From: DATMNI01 sp035570275
GTDB taxonomy: Bacteria > Acidobacteriota > Terriglobia > Bryobacterales > Bryobacteraceae
Assembly (NCBI GenBank): GCA_035570275.1
Contig: DATMNI010000415.1
Location: forward strand, 1 to 29,755
DNA: 29,755 nt
Reading direction: 5' to 3'
Position numbers and translations under genes: made by a program. Positions 7,184-15,548 of this stretch are shown piece after piece. Numbering within the stretch: position 1 is the first letter of the stretch; every line of letters starts with the position of its first letter. A model generated the notes under the pieces. It was given only the letters and a program-made list of their open reading frames with translations. It was not told the DNA's origin and ran no database searches.

Positions 7184-7810
7184 CTACTTCGACACCGCCA
7201 ACCCGTCCACTTGAACCTCCAGCAGATGGTTGACGCGGATGCCGTAAATGCCGTCCGTCTTCGCCGCCACCCCGCTCTTCGGTTCCGTGTGTACTATTTC
7301 GCCGTTAACCACGAAGTCGATCTTGTCGGCGCCCACGCGCACTTCCAGGGCATTGGTGGATTTTCCGCTGGCGTCCGGTTTCTTCACGGCATCGTTAGCC
7401 GTCTTCGGTGACACATTGCTGGTCGCTTCGCCGTCGCGGCGTTTAATCAGCCAGGTCCCGTTCTGCGCCACTACAAAATACAGATAGCTCTGCTGCGCAC
7501 CTTCGAGACCGCTGCCGCCCAACACCAGACCGTAATAGTTGGTGTGGCCGCTCGGCTTCATCAGCGTAAACGTGCCCTTGAGAGTATAAGTCCCCACCGC
7601 CTTGTTCGCCGGATTCCAGTACACCGCCGCCTGGGGATTGGTGGCGTGGAAGCCCGACCCCATGGTTACGAACTTGATCTCGCCGGAGCCGTCAGGGTCA
7701 GACGCTGCCGTGCTGCGATCGACCCGCACCTTCCAGCCCTGCGGCGTTTGCGCAACCAGCGGCGCTAAAGCCGCTAGGGCGAGTATGGCAACATGAACGC
7801 GAACCTTCAT
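7184..7810 (-). CDS. Secreted protein, probable concanavalin-like/DUF1080-type fold
   Basis: A 208-residue protein with a signal peptide (MKVRVHVAILALAALAPLVA, cleaved before QTPQGWK). The mature part shows alternating beta strands with GTYTLKGTFTL, NYYGLVLGGSGL, SYLYFVVAQNGTWLIKRR and TNALEVRVGADKIDFVVNGE, ending in GIYGIRVNHLLEVQVDGLAV. This pattern of strands plus 'NG..V' resembles the jelly-roll of DUF1080/3-keto-disaccharide hydrolase-like domains common in Acidobacteriota and Planctomycetota, though no catalytic residues can be named. It stands alone on the minus strand and diverges from the kinase at 8033. I regard it as a secreted or periplasmic protein of unknown function, possibly carbohydrate-binding. 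Confidence 0.8.
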   Translation of the reverse strand: MKVRVHVAILALAALAPLVAQTPQGWKVRVDRSTAASDPDGSGEIKFVTMGSGFHATNPQAAVYWNPANKAVGTYTLKGTFTLMKPSGHTNYYGLVLGGSGLEGAQQSYLYFVVAQNGTWLIKRRDGEATSNVSPKTANDAVKKPDASGKSTNALEVRVGADKIDFVVNGEIVHTEPKSGVAAKTDGIYGIRVNHLLEVQVDGLAVSK

Positions 7811-7877
7811 CTCGTGTTTTCTCCTTCAATCTTTTTCGGACACCATTATATATCCGGAATAGTAGCGACGAAACCCC

Positions 7878-7940
7878 TTGTGGGGCAGGTTGTTAACCTG
7901 CGGCGGATTGCTAATCCGCCGGCGCGATGCGGCAGCGAGC
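7878..7940. repeat. Dispersed double-hairpin repeat, copy 1
   Basis: The element has two adjacent perfect hairpins: GCAGGTT-GTT-AACCTGC (7-bp stem) and GGCGGATT-GCT-AATCCGCC (8-bp stem), followed by the tail GCGATGCGGCAGCGAGC. It matches the copy at 18800-18862 in 59 of 63 positions. Three of the four differences fall in the two 3-base loops and no stem base differs. This copy lies in the divergent gap between the secreted protein and the kinase. It resembles REP-type mobile palindromes. Confidence 0.85.
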
Positions 7941-8032
7941 CAGCCGCGGCTGGCTGCGCGACAAGCAGCCCGGTGGGAAGCTCTGAATTCCCATTGTAAA
8001 TAACACTCGGGGAGCGAGGGGAAGCCTGACTT

Positions 8033-11000
8033 GTGCCACAATATCCGTACTCGATGTTAGGGCGAACGGTTTCCCACTATCGCATACTCGACAAACTGGG
8101 CCGCGGCGGCATGGGTGTGGTGTACGTTGCCGAAGACACCCACCTGGCCAGGGCCGTGGCCGTCAAGTTTTGCACGTCGGCCCGCGACAACACGCAGTTC
8201 CGCGCCCGGTTCCTGCGCGAAGCGCGCTCCGCCTCCAGCCTCAACCACCCGCACATCGCGGGTGTCTACGACTATGGGGAGACGCCCGAAGGCGACCCGT
8301 TCATCGTGATGGAACTGGTGAAGGGCGCGGACCTTTTCCATCTTCTGCGCCGCGGCCCGTTGCCCGTGCTGCAATCCCTGCGCATTGCGGAGGCGGTTGC
8401 GGAAGGGCTCGCCGAAGCCCACCGCCACGGCATCATCCACCGCGACATCAAGCCTTCCAATATTGTGGTGGGCGAAGAGGGCACCGTGAAAGTGCTGGAT
8501 TTCGGCCTGGCCAAGCAGATTGAAAAGCTTCCGCACACCCAGGACGATTCCACCGTGGCCGACTCCGACACCATGGAGGGCGTGGTGCTCGGCACGCCAT
8601 CCTACATGTCTCCCGAGCAGGCCCGCGAGGGGACGTTGGGACCTCCCACCGACCTGTTTTCGTTGGGCGCCGTGTTATATGAGTGCCTGGCCGGCAGGCC
8701 GCCCTTCTCGGGCGTGAACAATGTCGATATTCTCGCGGCCGTGCTGCATACGGACCCGCCGCCGCCTTCGGTCTTCAATTCCGCGCTGCCGCCGGAAGTG
8801 GACCGCATCGCCCTCAAGGCGCTCTCCAAGTCATCCGAAACCCGCTATCAATCGGCCGAAGAGATGTTGGCCGATCTGCGGCCGGTCATTGCGGCTCTCG
8901 GTGTGGGTGCAGAGATTATGAGTGCGGTGACCGAACCGCTTCCGCCGCGCCCGCAGGTGCCGGCAACCGGCGCCAGCAGCGCGTGGAAGAGCCTGGTAAC
9001 GCTGGCGGGGCCGTTGCGGCGATCGCGGCTCCGCGCGGTGGTGGTGCTTGCCGCTCTTGCCGCCGCCGCGATCGCAGGCTGGTGGACCCTGGCCGGCGGC
9101 GGCTACCAACCGCCAGTGGAGGCACGGCGTTGGTATGAAGAGGGAGTCGCCGCGCTGCGCGACGGAACCTACTACAAGGCCAGCAAAGCGCTGGAGCGCG
9201 CCGCAGACCGCGATGACCGCTTCTCGATGGCGCACGCCCGCCTGGCGGAAGCGCTGCTCGAGCTGGACTTTGCCGACAAGGCCAAGGAAGAGATGCTGCG
9301 CGCCGCGCCGCCGGGATCGAAACCCAGCCTGACGCGCCCGGAGCAGGCCTATATCCAGGCGCTTCACCTGACGCTAACCGGCGACTTCGACGGGGCGGTT
9401 GCCAAGTATCGCGAGATGGCGGACCGCACGCCGTCCAACGACAGGGCCAATGCCTATGTCGATCTCGGCCGCGCCTACGAAAAGAACGAAAAATCGAAGG
9501 ACGCCCTGGAGTGCTATCGGCAGGCCACCCGCTGGCAGCCGCAGAACCCCGCCGCGTGGTTGCGGCTCGCCGTCCTGTACGGCCGCCAGAGGGACCAGGC
9601 CAAGGCTGCTCCGGCATTTCATGAGGCCGAGTCGCTGTATCGCAGCCACAGCAATATCGAAGGCGTTACCGAGGTCTTGTACCAGCGCGCCACGCTGGCC
9701 AACCAGCTCAGCCAGGGCGCAGAGGCGCGCACGCTGCTCGAACAGTCGCTCGACATGACGGGGCATACCGGCAACGTGTCGCAGCAGATCGTGGTGCTCC
9801 AGCAGTTGAGCAATATCGAGCTGCGCGCCGGCGAGAACCAGAGTGCCGAGCGCTTCGCCACCCAGGCCATCGACCTGGCGCGCGCCAATGGGCTGGAGGG
9901 CCTGGCCACGCGCGGCCTGATCGATCTCGGCAACGCTTACTTCATCCGCGGCGAAATCGCGGAGGCGTCGAACCGCTTCCAGCAGGCCATCGATTATGCC
10001 CGGCGCTTTCACGCTCAACGCAGCCAGGCGCGGGCTCTATTTTCCATGGGCAGCCTGGAGTTGCAGCACGGCCGGCCCGACGAGGGTTTGCGCAAAGTGG
10101 AAGAGGCGCGCGCCTGGTACGAGCGTGGCGGATACCAGCGGGAGACTGCCCAGGCCCTCATCCTGATTGCGCGCGCGCAACGCCAGAAGGGCGACCTGCC
10201 GGAGGCTCTTCAGTCCTTCGAACAAGAGCTGCAGATTGCCCGCCGGCTGGGCGACCAGGCGCAGGTCGGCATCTCGCAGCAGGGCATTGGAACGGTGCTC
10301 GAAGCGCAGGAACGGTGGCCCGAGGCGCTGGCGTACTTCCGCGATGCGTCCGGCACTGCCGCCCAGTCCGGGGATCGGGTTAACGCACCCTACTACGCCA
10401 TCGATGTCAGCCGTGTGTTGTGCCGGCTGGGCCGGCCGGACGAAGCCCGACGGACGTTTGAGCAGATAGATCCCGGGTCGAATTGGACCTTGGCGATGCA
10501 GGCCGATTTCCTGCGCGCCGCCATCGCGCTCACCCAGAGGGAGCTTCCGGCGGCCATCGAGAACAGCCGTCGTGTGCTCGCCCGTCCTGGGCTGAACAAT
10601 TCGTTTTTGGCTGCGGCGCGCAGCATCCTGGGACTGGCGCAGGCGGCCTCCGGAGCGCGCCGTGACGCGCTGGAGACCACCGCCGAAGCCGCCAAGCTGT
10701 CTGGTAAGTACGGCAGTACTGTACTTATGGTAGAGCCAATGCTCGCCCGTGCAGAAGCTCTGCTGGCCGCGGGAGATCGCCCGAAAGCGCTGGAAGCCGC
10801 GCTGGCCGCGCAGCCGGAGTTTGCGCGCACCAACCGGGACGAGCCCGCGTGGCGCGGCTGGGTGCTGGCGGCGCGCGTGGAGAGCGCGTTGGGCAACGCC
10901 GCAAAATCGCGGGAATACCGCGAAAAAGCCGTAAATTCTCTTGCGGCCCTGCAAAAAAAGTGGGACTCTGAGAGCTACCTGACCTACCTGAGCCGGCCCG

Positions 11001-11050
11001 ACGTTCAGTTGGATCGCAGTCTGCTTTCGCGGCTGCCTGGCGCGAAGTGA
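8033..11050 (+). CDS. Transmembrane Ser/Thr protein kinase with TPR sensor domain
   Basis: A 1005-residue receptor-type kinase. The Hanks-type kinase domain is at about residues 17-285, with the glycine loop GRGGMG (23-28), Lys45 in VAVKF, Glu63, the catalytic HRDIKPSN (136-143), DFG (156-158) and SPEQ. All catalytic residues are present, so it should be active on Ser/Thr. A Pro-rich linker and one membrane helix (about 334-354) follow, and then some 600 residues of TPR helices (for example RANAYVDLGRAYEKNEKSKDALECYRQA) that would lie outside the membrane as an interaction or sensor module. The GTG at 8033 has GAGGGGAAG upstream; ATG 8054 (MLGRTVSHYRIL) is an equally plausible start. A small exported protein follows 34 bp downstream and may be co-transcribed. 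Target and ligand are unknown. Confidence 0.93.
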   Translation: MPQYPYSMLGRTVSHYRILDKLGRGGMGVVYVAEDTHLARAVAVKFCTSARDNTQFRARFLREARSASSLNHPHIAGVYDYGETPEGDPFIVMELVKGADLFHLLRRGPLPVLQSLRIAEAVAEGLAEAHRHGIIHRDIKPSNIVVGEEGTVKVLDFGLAKQIEKLPHTQDDSTVADSDTMEGVVLGTPSYMSPEQAREGTLGPPTDLFSLGAVLYECLAGRPPFSGVNNVDILAAVLHTDPPPPSVFNSALPPEVDRIALKALSKSSETRYQSAEEMLADLRPVIAALGVGAEIMSAVTEPLPPRPQVPATGASSAWKSLVTLAGPLRRSRLRAVVVLAALAAAAIAGWWTLAGGGYQPPVEARRWYEEGVAALRDGTYYKASKALERAADRDDRFSMAHARLAEALLELDFADKAKEEMLRAAPPGSKPSLTRPEQAYIQALHLTLTGDFDGAVAKYREMADRTPSNDRANAYVDLGRAYEKNEKSKDALECYRQATRWQPQNPAAWLRLAVLYGRQRDQAKAAPAFHEAESLYRSHSNIEGVTEVLYQRATLANQLSQGAEARTLLEQSLDMTGHTGNVSQQIVVLQQLSNIELRAGENQSAERFATQAIDLARANGLEGLATRGLIDLGNAYFIRGEIAEASNRFQQAIDYARRFHAQRSQARALFSMGSLELQHGRPDEGLRKVEEARAWYERGGYQRETAQALILIARAQRQKGDLPEALQSFEQELQIARRLGDQAQVGISQQGIGTVLEAQERWPEALAYFRDASGTAAQSGDRVNAPYYAIDVSRVLCRLGRPDEARRTFEQIDPGSNWTLAMQADFLRAAIALTQRELPAAIENSRRVLARPGLNNSFLAAARSILGLAQAASGARRDALETTAEAAKLSGKYGSTVLMVEPMLARAEALLAAGDRPKALEAALAAQPEFARTNRDEPAWRGWVLAARVESALGNAAKSREYREKAVNSLAALQKKWDSESYLTYLSRPDVQLDRSLLSRLPGAK

Positions 11051-11084
11051 GTTTTCATCCGGCTGGCTGGGCGGAGTCTATGCC

Positions 11085-11624
11085 ATGATAATCGGACAAC
11101 TCAACTTCAATCACACGTTGCGCAACCTGCACCGGAGCGCGCTGCTCGCGATACCCTTACTGCTCGCGGTCCTCCTGGGCGGGGCCCTCTTCCTCCGGGC
11201 CCAGGGAACCGACACGCCGATCATCATCTCGGATGGCTCCCTGACTATCGATGCGACGGTCCCGTGGACCGCTTTCCGGGATGTCGACGCCAACACCAAG
11301 TCGCACCCGCACAATACAAAATCGGTGACTAGAGCTGTGGTGACCGCGGGCGGCAACACGCAGACCTTCCCTTTTTCCGGCCAGAAGTGCACTGTCGCCG
11401 TCCGATACGCCGCCACCGATATCGTGGTGTCCACGGACAACGGCGGCAAGGCGCTGCAGATCAAAACCGACTATAAATCGTACCGTCCGGGCGCGAGTTC
11501 CAACCTGATGGCGCACACTAATCCGAACGCGAAGATTTCGCGCGTGACGGTCACGCGCGGAGCCCAGACGGTGTTCACCGCCACGCCATCGGGCGGCACC
11601 AGGATATCGATCAGCTATCAGTGA
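11085..11624 (+). CDS. Small exported protein of unknown function
   Basis: A 179-residue protein. After a charged N-terminus, residues 18-40 (ALLAIPLLLAVLLGGALFLRAQG) form a signal peptide or membrane anchor. The remaining ~140 residues are beta-rich and Thr/Ser-rich, with TAFRDVDANTKSHPHNTKSV and ATDIVVSTDNGGKALQIKTDYKSY. There is a single Cys in the mature part. I recognise no family. It lies 34 bp after the kinase-TPR gene on the same strand, so the two may share a transcript and this protein could be a periplasmic partner of the TPR domain. That partnership is inference only. It is convergent with the SDR gene at 11707. Confidence 0.7.
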   Translation: MIIGQLNFNHTLRNLHRSALLAIPLLLAVLLGGALFLRAQGTDTPIIISDGSLTIDATVPWTAFRDVDANTKSHPHNTKSVTRAVVTAGGNTQTFPFSGQKCTVAVRYAATDIVVSTDNGGKALQIKTDYKSYRPGASSNLMAHTNPNAKISRVTVTRGAQTVFTATPSGGTRISISYQ

Positions 11625-11706
11625 GCGGCGATTTGGATGGGCGGCCCCGATTTCGGTGTTCGACCCGAAAGCCTGAATCGCCAGTCGGCGAGCGTCAAAT
11701 TTGCTA

Positions 11707-12513
11707 CTAACGCAGTCGCCAACGGCCTTCGGCGAACCGGGCGTTGTCTTCCGTCCACGTGCCGAATTTGCTCGCCATCTGGCCGCCATCCACCAACAGG
11801 GTGGCGCCGGTGATGTAAGAAGCCAGGTCCGACGCCAGGAACAGACTGGCTTGGGCGACCTCGCCGGGTTCGCCGCCGCGGCCTAATGGAATCTGGCGGA
11901 AGTAGTCCCGCAGCACCTCCGGCGTCGAGAAGTGACGTTCCGTGAGACGGGTTCGAATCAATCCAGGGCACACTGCATTCACGCGGATCTGGTAAGGTCC
12001 CAGTTCGTTGGCCGCGGTGTGGACCAGACCCAGCAGCCCGGCTTTGCTGGCATTGTAGGCGGCCAGACGCGCCTCGCCATCGTAGGAATTAGTGGAGGCG
12101 GTCAGCACGATGGACCCGCTGCGCCGCGGCTTCATCAGGCGCGCTGCTGCCTGTATGGTGTGAAACGCGCCAGTGAGGTTCACGCGCAGGATGCGCTCCC
12201 AATCCTCGGCCGTGTGATCCCAAAGATCGGCTTCCGAGGCGATGCCGGCGTTGGCGATGACGATGTCGGGAGTCCCATCGGCGGCAACCGCCGCAAACGC
12301 GGCATCGATCGATTGGCGATCCGTCACGTCCGCCGCCACCGCCCGCGCGCCAATCCGCGCCGCGGCATCCTCCGGGTTTTCGCCCGCCAAATCGAAAATC
12401 CACACAGTCGCGCCGTTAGCCGCCAGCAGGCGCGCGTTGGCAAATCCGATCCCGTTGGCGCCGCCCGTCACCACCGCCACCTTCCCCGCGAAGTCGAAAC
12501 TCAGTCCTGACAT
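11707..12513 (-). CDS. Short-chain dehydrogenase/reductase, NAD-type
   Basis: A 268-residue classical SDR. The Rossmann motif TGGANGIG is at residues 16-23, NAG at 88-90, and the catalytic residues are Asn112, Ser140, Tyr153 and Lys157 (YNASK). Asp41 directly after the second strand (WIFDLAG) suggests preference for NAD(H) over NADP(H). The C-terminal YITGATLLVDGG is intact, with a roughly 20-residue extension (SKFGTWTEDNARFAEGRW) longer than usual. It diverges from the CxxCH/propeller gene across a 72-bp gap. It probably acts on a sugar, polyol or secondary alcohol as in the glucose-dehydrogenase/BudC-like branch, but no substrate can be named. It is not close to the two SDRs at the left end. 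Confidence 0.9.
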   Translation of the reverse strand: MSGLSFDFAGKVAVVTGGANGIGFANARLLAANGATVWIFDLAGENPEDAAARIGARAVAADVTDRQSIDAAFAAVAADGTPDIVIANAGIASEADLWDHTAEDWERILRVNLTGAFHTIQAAARLMKPRRSGSIVLTASTNSYDGEARLAAYNASKAGLLGLVHTAANELGPYQIRVNAVCPGLIRTRLTERHFSTPEVLRDYFRQIPLGRGGEPGEVAQASLFLASDLASYITGATLLVDGGQMASKFGTWTEDNARFAEGRWRLR

Positions 12514-12585
12514 GCCGCCTCCCTGATCAACTCACCATCTTGACAACCCAGGGTATATACTATGCCCTCAAGAAGGGACAATGGC

Positions 12586-14736
12586 ATGAAGACGACATCC
12601 GTGTTCTTAGCCGTTTACGTGGCGGCCTTATCGGGCGCACTGCGCGCGCAACAGGCCACAGGCGCGGCCGTTCGCATCGACAGCAACGACATCGGCGGGG
12701 TGGTGACCGGCGCCAAGGGCCCGGAGGCGGGCGTCTGGGTGATCGCGGAAACCACCGGCCTGCCCACCAAATACGCCAAAATCGTGGTCACCGACGATTC
12801 CGGGCGCTACGTGGTGCCCGATCTTCCAGCCGCCAACTACGCGGTGTGGGTGCGCGGCTACGGGCTGGTGGATTCGCCGAAAGTGCAGGCCAAGCCGGGC
12901 AAGACGGTGAACCTCACCGCCGTGGCCGCGCCCAACCCGCGTGCCGCAGCGGACTACTATCCGGCCAGCTTCTGGTATTCGCTGCTCAAGGTGCCGGACA
13001 AGAGCGAGTTCCCCGGCACCGGCCCGCAAGGCAACGGCATTTCGCCGAACATGAAAAGCCAGGCGCAGTGGCTGGAGCTGATCAAGACCGATAGCTGCTG
13101 GTCGTGCCACCAGCTTGGGAATAAGGCGACGCGCGACATCCCCAAAGCCCTGGGCGATTTCGATTCGCCGGCCAAGGCTTGGGAGCGGCGCATCCAGTCG
13201 GGCCAGGCCGGCGGCAATATGTTGAGCGGCATTGGCCAACTGGGCAAAGACCGCGCGCTGGCCATGTTCGCGGACTGGACCAGCCGGATCGCCGCCGGTG
13301 AACTTCCGCCCGCGCCGCCGCGGCCCCAGGGCGTGGAGCGCAACGTGGTCATCACCGAATGGGATTGGGCTACGCCTAAGGCTTATCTCCACGATGAGAT
13401 CTCCACCGACAAGCGAAACCCGACGGTGAACGCCAACGGCCTGCTCTACGGCGCACCCGAGCTGAGCACCGATAACATTCCCGTTCTGGACCCCGTCCAC
13501 CACACAGTGAGCCAGGTGAAAATGACGGTTCGCGATCCCAAGACCGAGCCTCCGGGCAAGCCGCTGCAGCCTTCGCCTTACTGGGGCGACGAGGCCATCT
13601 GGAACAGCCAGGCCAACATGCACAACCCCATGTTCGACGAAAAGGGGCGGGTCTGGTTCACCTCCGTCATCCGACCGCCCGACAATCCGGCCTTCTGCAA
13701 AGACGGGTCGAGCCATCCGTCGGCCAAGCTGTTTCCGGTGAACCGCAGCGGCCGCCAACTGGCCATGTACGACCCGAAGACAAAGAAGGTCACCCTCATC
13801 GACACCTGCTTCGGCACCCACCACCTGCAATTCGCCGAGGATGCCAACCACACCCTGTGGACCAGCAGCGGCGGCGGCGGCGACGTGGTCGGCTGGCTGA
13901 ATACGAAGATGTTCGATGAGACTCACGACGAACAGAAGTCACAGGGTTGGACCGCGCTGATTCTCGATACCAACGGCAACGGCAAGCGCGACGATTATGT
14001 GGAACCGAACCAGCCCGTCGACGCCACCAAGGACAAACGGATCTCGGGTGCGTTCTACGGGGTCACGGTGAGTCCGGCCGATGGCGCCATCTGGGGCTCC
14101 GTGCTGGGCTTCCCGGGGAGGATCGTGCGGCTGAACCCGGGCTCGCATCCGCCCGAGACCGCGCTGGCCGAAGTCTACGAACTGCCGTGGAACAATCCGA
14201 ATGCGGCGGTGCAAGGCTTTTCGCCGCGGGGCCTGGATATCGACCGCAACGGCGTGGTCTGGACCGTCCTCGCCAGCGGCCACTTCGCCAGCTTCGACCG
14301 TCGAAAGTGCAAGGTGCTGAACGGTCCCACGGCAACCGGCCAGCACTGTCCGGAAGGGTGGGCGCTCTATCCCTTTCCCGCCCCGCAGCTCAAGGGCGTA
14401 ACCGATTCCGGCAGCGCCGAGGCCAGTTACTACGACTGGGTGGACCAGTTCGACACCTTCGGGTTAGGCGCCAATGTGCCGATCGCCACCGGCAACGGCG
14501 AGGACGCGCTGCTGGCGCTGGCGAATGGCAAGTGGGTCACGCTCCGTGTGCCGTACCCTATCGGGTTCTACGCCAAAGGCCTGGATGGCCGGATCGACGA
14601 TCCGAAGACCGGTTGGAAGGGCAAGGGCCTTTGGTCGACCTACGCCACCCGAACGGTTTTTCACGTCGAAGGAGGCAAAGGGAACACCAGCAAGGTTCTG
14701 CATTTCCAGCTTCGCCCCGATCCGCTGGCGCACTGA
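12586..14736 (+). CDS. Secreted CxxCH (c-type heme) protein with regulatory-like domain and beta-propeller
   Basis: A 716-residue exported protein. The signal peptide is MKTTSVFLAVYVAALSGALR. Residues ~35-112 form a carboxypeptidase-regulatory-like beta domain (GGVVTGAKGPEAGVWVIAET, then DSGRYVVPDLPAANYAVWVRG). CWSCH at 171-175 is a c-type heme attachment site, and residues ~280-700 have the repeats of a Vgb/streptogramin-lyase-like propeller (EKGRVWFTS, EDANHTLWTSS, DRNGVVWTVLASG). The ATG at 12586 is preferred because AGAAGGG lies about 9 nt upstream and it begins the signal peptide; an upstream in-frame ATG at 12562 would add 8 residues. It is probably periplasmic. A role in dehydrogenase electron transfer is plausible, with the divergent SDR next door, but unproven. 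It is followed by a complex palindromic repeat. Confidence 0.85.
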   Translation: MKTTSVFLAVYVAALSGALRAQQATGAAVRIDSNDIGGVVTGAKGPEAGVWVIAETTGLPTKYAKIVVTDDSGRYVVPDLPAANYAVWVRGYGLVDSPKVQAKPGKTVNLTAVAAPNPRAAADYYPASFWYSLLKVPDKSEFPGTGPQGNGISPNMKSQAQWLELIKTDSCWSCHQLGNKATRDIPKALGDFDSPAKAWERRIQSGQAGGNMLSGIGQLGKDRALAMFADWTSRIAAGELPPAPPRPQGVERNVVITEWDWATPKAYLHDEISTDKRNPTVNANGLLYGAPELSTDNIPVLDPVHHTVSQVKMTVRDPKTEPPGKPLQPSPYWGDEAIWNSQANMHNPMFDEKGRVWFTSVIRPPDNPAFCKDGSSHPSAKLFPVNRSGRQLAMYDPKTKKVTLIDTCFGTHHLQFAEDANHTLWTSSGGGGDVVGWLNTKMFDETHDEQKSQGWTALILDTNGNGKRDDYVEPNQPVDATKDKRISGAFYGVTVSPADGAIWGSVLGFPGRIVRLNPGSHPPETALAEVYELPWNNPNAAVQGFSPRGLDIDRNGVVWTVLASGHFASFDRRKCKVLNGPTATGQHCPEGWALYPFPAPQLKGVTDSGSAEASYYDWVDQFDTFGLGANVPIATGNGEDALLALANGKWVTLRVPYPIGFYAKGLDGRIDDPKTGWKGKGLWSTYATRTVFHVEGGKGNTSKVLHFQLRPDPLAH

Positions 14737-14757
14737 CGTTTCGCAACTCCCGAAAAA

Positions 14758-14847
14758 CCACTCCCTGACGGTTGTGGCTCTGATCGGCGGTCGCGGCGCT
14801 AATCGGCGGTCACGGCGCTAATCGGAGCCGCGACCGTGAGGGAGCGG
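14758..14847. repeat. Complex palindromic repeat with internal 19-bp tandem units
   Basis: Outer arms at 14758-14780 and 14825-14847 are inverted copies of 23 bp with four mismatches (CCRCTCCCT...GGCTC against its inverse). Between and overlapping them run three 19-bp units at 14767-14785, 14786-14804 and 14805-14823; the last two differ by one base (GGCGGTCGCGGCGCTAATC, GGCGGTCACGGCGCTAATC). It starts 22 bp after the stop of the propeller gene. It could fold as a long RNA hairpin and act as a terminator-like structure, although there is no T run. Confidence 0.75.
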
Positions 14848-14861
14848 TGCCGTCTGGCCCA

Positions 14862-15290
14862 TCACCGCATTTGCCGCTTCGTGAACTTGCGGCCGATCTC
14901 GGCGCCCTGCTGACTTGCCGGACCGATCATCACGCCTTCCTTGATCAGGTCAATCACGTTGTTGGCATTCATGGAGTTCAGGAAAAAGATCTTGTTGGTT
15001 TTGTACGCGGCAAAAACCTTGGCGCGCCGCCAACATTCGCGGGTCCTGGGCCGCCACACCCGGGGCCGTGGATACCCAGCGATAACGCCATGTCACCGGG
15101 ACCCCAATCGGCAAAGGCGATGCCCGGGATCTTGGCGTTTTGTTCGGCGTTGGTCAGTGCGTATTTATCTTCCAGTTGCAGGCCCAGCAGGAGCTCGCCG
15201 TTCGGATTGAGCGGCCACGCGTCTGCCTTTGTCCAGATACTCATCCGTTGAGATCCCCCAAATCTGGGCCGCAGTCGGCGCTCCGGAACG
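14862..15290 (-). pseudogene. Decayed HpcH/HpaI-type aldolase, C-terminal part
   Basis: Three minus-strand fragments in shifting frames join into the C-terminal half of an HpcH/HpaI (2-keto-3-deoxy acid) aldolase. In order they are AAQIWGISTDEYLDK (ending near 15228), then ADAWPLNPNGELLLGLQLE through IAFADWGPGDMALSLG (to about 15070), then AKVFAAYKTNKIFFLN through IKEGVMIGPASQQGAEIGRK, ending at a stop at 14862. One extra G around 15225-15230 and at least one indel within 15021-15065 break the frame. The N-terminal half, which should hold the catalytic metal ligands, is not found upstream. It is therefore truncated and frameshifted. The family identification rests on my recognition of the C-terminal consensus. 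Confidence 0.7.
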
Positions 15291-15548
15291 CCGCGGCGGC
15301 CCTCGTTGAGCCCGTGATCCTACCGCCGCCGGGTCGTGCGTAAGCGCCGGCGACCACGCAGCCAACGACCGTCCAAAAGTATCCGAACCGGGTTCTCGAC
15401 CGTTGCGGCCGTTGCGCCCCATCAGCCTCCGGCGACCGCGCCGAACAGCGCGCCGCCCGCACGGCCATTGGCTCCCAACGTGCCTTCGTCCTTACCAAAA
15501 AAGCGCGGAACGAAGGCGCAAATGATTGAAAATTATAAGGATAAATCG

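Noticed and set aside
12540..12566. TTGACA followed by TATACT before the propeller gene
   Set aside because: The two hexamers are only 10 bp apart, and at 17 bp there is no -10-like sequence.
12628..13926. 432-residue minus-strand open frame
   Set aside because: Lies wholly inside the CxxCH/propeller gene on the other strand, with composition typical of GC-rich antisense and no domain.
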